Source: Clostridium sp. AM58-1XD (GTDB lineage Bacteria > Bacillota > Clostridia > Lachnospirales > Lachnospiraceae). Taken from it: DNA of 64,000 nt. The stretch lies in contig NZ_QSDR01000006.1 of NCBI RefSeq assembly GCF_003464085.1, positions 103,903 through 167,902 of the forward strand, in the 5' to 3' direction. The translations under genes were made by a program, and so were the position numbers. Under the pieces are notes generated by a model. It saw only the letters and a list, made by a program, of their open reading frames with translations, was not told where the DNA came from and made no database searches. Below, piece by piece: positions 63,048-64,000 of this stretch (the first letter of the stretch is position 1; each line of letters starts with the position of its first letter).

Positions 63048-63602
63048 ATGACAGTAGGCGAAAAAATCAAGTTTATCCGTAACTTCCGAGGCATGACACA
63101 AAAAGAGTTAGGTGTTGGAATAGGCTTTGATGAAAAAGGAGCCGATAACCGGATAGCCCAATATGAAACAAATTATCGAGTGCCTAAGAAAGATACATTG
63201 TTGCAGATAGCGAAAGTTTTAGACGTAAATCCGTTGAATTTCATTAGTGAGGTTTCCGGCTCTGCGAAAGATATTATGCAGACCTTCTTCTGGCTGGATG
63301 AAGATAATCCGGGCGCAATCAACCTTTTTCAGCTTGTAAGGAACCCGGGGAAGTGTAACGCTTCGGATGATACCTCTGTGCGCTATAATGACAGTGATGA
63401 CTGGCCCGCTCACCCGCCTGTGGGATTGTGGTTTAAATATGGCATTGTGGACGATTTTATGCGGGAATGGTTGGTTAGGAAAAATGAGTTGAAAGCTGGG
63501 GAGATTACCAGAAAGGAATATTTAGAGTGGAAATTGAACTGGCCAAATACTTGTGATGATTGTGGGAAGTTTGAGCCAAAGAAAAAATGGCACAATTCCT
63601 AA
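63048..63602 (+). CDS. XRE-family repressor of the mobile element
   Basis: 184 aa. HTH at 5-65 (RGMTQKELGVGIGFDEKGAD then NRIAQYETNYRVPKKDTLL). The C-terminal part has DDWPAHPPVGLWFKYGIVDD and a CDDC motif near 173. Similar proteins stand divergent to integrase modules. AAGGCGG precedes the ATG. Confidence 0.85.
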   Translation: MTVGEKIKFIRNFRGMTQKELGVGIGFDEKGADNRIAQYETNYRVPKKDTLLQIAKVLDVNPLNFISEVSGSAKDIMQTFFWLDEDNPGAINLFQLVRNPGKCNASDDTSVRYNDSDDWPAHPPVGLWFKYGIVDDFMREWLVRKNELKAGEITRKEYLEWKLNWPNTCDDCGKFEPKKKWHNS

Positions 63603-63632
63603 AAATATTTTAGAAAGTACCCTGTACAAAAA

Positions 63633-63923
63633 ATGAAAATCAAAATTATAAAACACTTACTTTTGGGATTACGCATATTTGGGTCTGACTTTAAATACTG
63701 TATATGGATTTGGTCTACCTATATTGGGTGTATTCTAATCCAAAAAAAATACGAACCTAAAGTACCTTTCTTTAAAAGTTTTAAGGATAATAAAGACTAC
63801 ACTCAAATTTGTTTTAACTCTGAACTAAAATTATCCGATGAATCCAATGATTTACTATTCTTTGATTGGGCAAAAAAAAATAACACATATCCCATTGTTG
63901 TTTTTTCAGCGATTTCCCGATAA
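63633..63923 (+). pseudogene. Hypothetical protein, reading frame disturbed at the window end
   Basis: Ninety-six codons (LLLGLRIFGSDFKYCIWIWS, FFKSFKDNKDYTQICFNSEL) end in a stop inside a 38-bp tandem duplication. If the run of nine A at 63872-63880 had eight, the frame would go on as HIPLLFFQRFPDKDDNYNF through one copy of the repeat and remain open to the edge. So the gene is probably longer and broken here by an indel and the duplication. Family not recognised. AT-rich. Confidence 0.45.
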
Positions 63924-63969
63924 AGATGACAATTGTTGTTTTTTCAGCGATTTCCCGATAAAGATGACA
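63894..63969. repeat. Perfect 38-bp tandem duplication
   Basis: 63894-63931 and 63932-63969 are identical (start ATTGTTGTTTTTTCAGCGAT). Since 38 is not a multiple of three, it shifts the frame of the surrounding gene. Confidence 0.95.
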
Positions 63970-64000
63970 ATTATAATTTTAGTGGACAAGATTCATATTT

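Noticed and set aside
1..64000. tRNA or rRNA genes
   Set aside because: Reading both strands I found no cloverleaf with a TTCGANNC-type T arm in the right setting and no rRNA segment.

Overview
The window looks like a chromosome segment of an anaerobic, endospore-forming clostridium, most likely a Lachnospiraceae member of the symbiosum/Enterocloster/Hungatella type. The evidence is spoIIM next to xerD and nudF, a PdaA-like deacetylase, a spore photoproduct lyase, a full hydE-hydG-hydF set for [FeFe]-hydrogenase, c-di-GMP signalling proteins with multi-domain hybrid kinases, and choline-binding-type cell wall repeats. Base composition is moderate up to about 54 kb and visibly AT-richer beyond it, where a mobile element begins.

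Layout. 0-5 kb: a partial amidohydrolase, apt, xerD, spoIIM, nudF, proC and a secreted cell-wall-binding protein, all on the minus strand. 5.3-12.7 kb: a signalling block with a PAS hybrid histidine kinase, a membrane GGDEF-EAL protein, a REC/HD-GYP/PAS/GGDEF protein and a stand-alone HPt that could link them. 12.8-24 kb: a HelD-like helicase, an AraC-GNAT fusion, a GT4 glycosyltransferase, a membrane glycerophosphodiesterase, rny, recX, recA (SOS box) and an EamA transporter. 24-29.2 kb: a TM1266-hydE-hydG-hydF-S8 peptidase operon. 29.8-35.9 kb: a polysaccharide deacetylase, a DUF1848 protein, a Na/Pi cotransporter, a macrodomain protein and small hypotheticals. 36-46 kb: XRE regulators, guaA with a reduced amidotransferase domain, two paired hypotheticals, an HTH-desulfoferrodoxin fusion, GrpB, flavin reductase, MerR/TipA and splB. 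46-53.4 kb: an amino-acid catabolic operon (L-cysteine desulfidase, RidA, a tripartite TRAP transporter, L-serine dehydratase) read away from a divergent XRE regulator. 54.3-64 kb: a mobilizable element (excisionase, integrase, MobC, RepA-like ATPase, MobA relaxase, candidate oriT) plus a type III toxin-antitoxin locus.

The most interesting non-coding signals are (i) a dispersed hairpin family with a constant 29-nt loop on covarying stems at 8.2, 29.3 and 53.5 kb, and (ii) a complete type III toxin-antitoxin unit (promoter, two 45-nt repeats forming a likely pseudoknot, terminator, ToxN/AbiQ-like toxin) at 56.0-56.65 kb.

Quality caveat. At least fourteen single-base insertions or deletions break otherwise intact genes between 0.8 and 52.4 kb, mostly one base lost from short G/C runs or one gained in A/G runs. 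They hit housekeeping genes such as apt, rny and recX, so they are most simply sequencing errors. I annotate those genes as single units and give the break positions.
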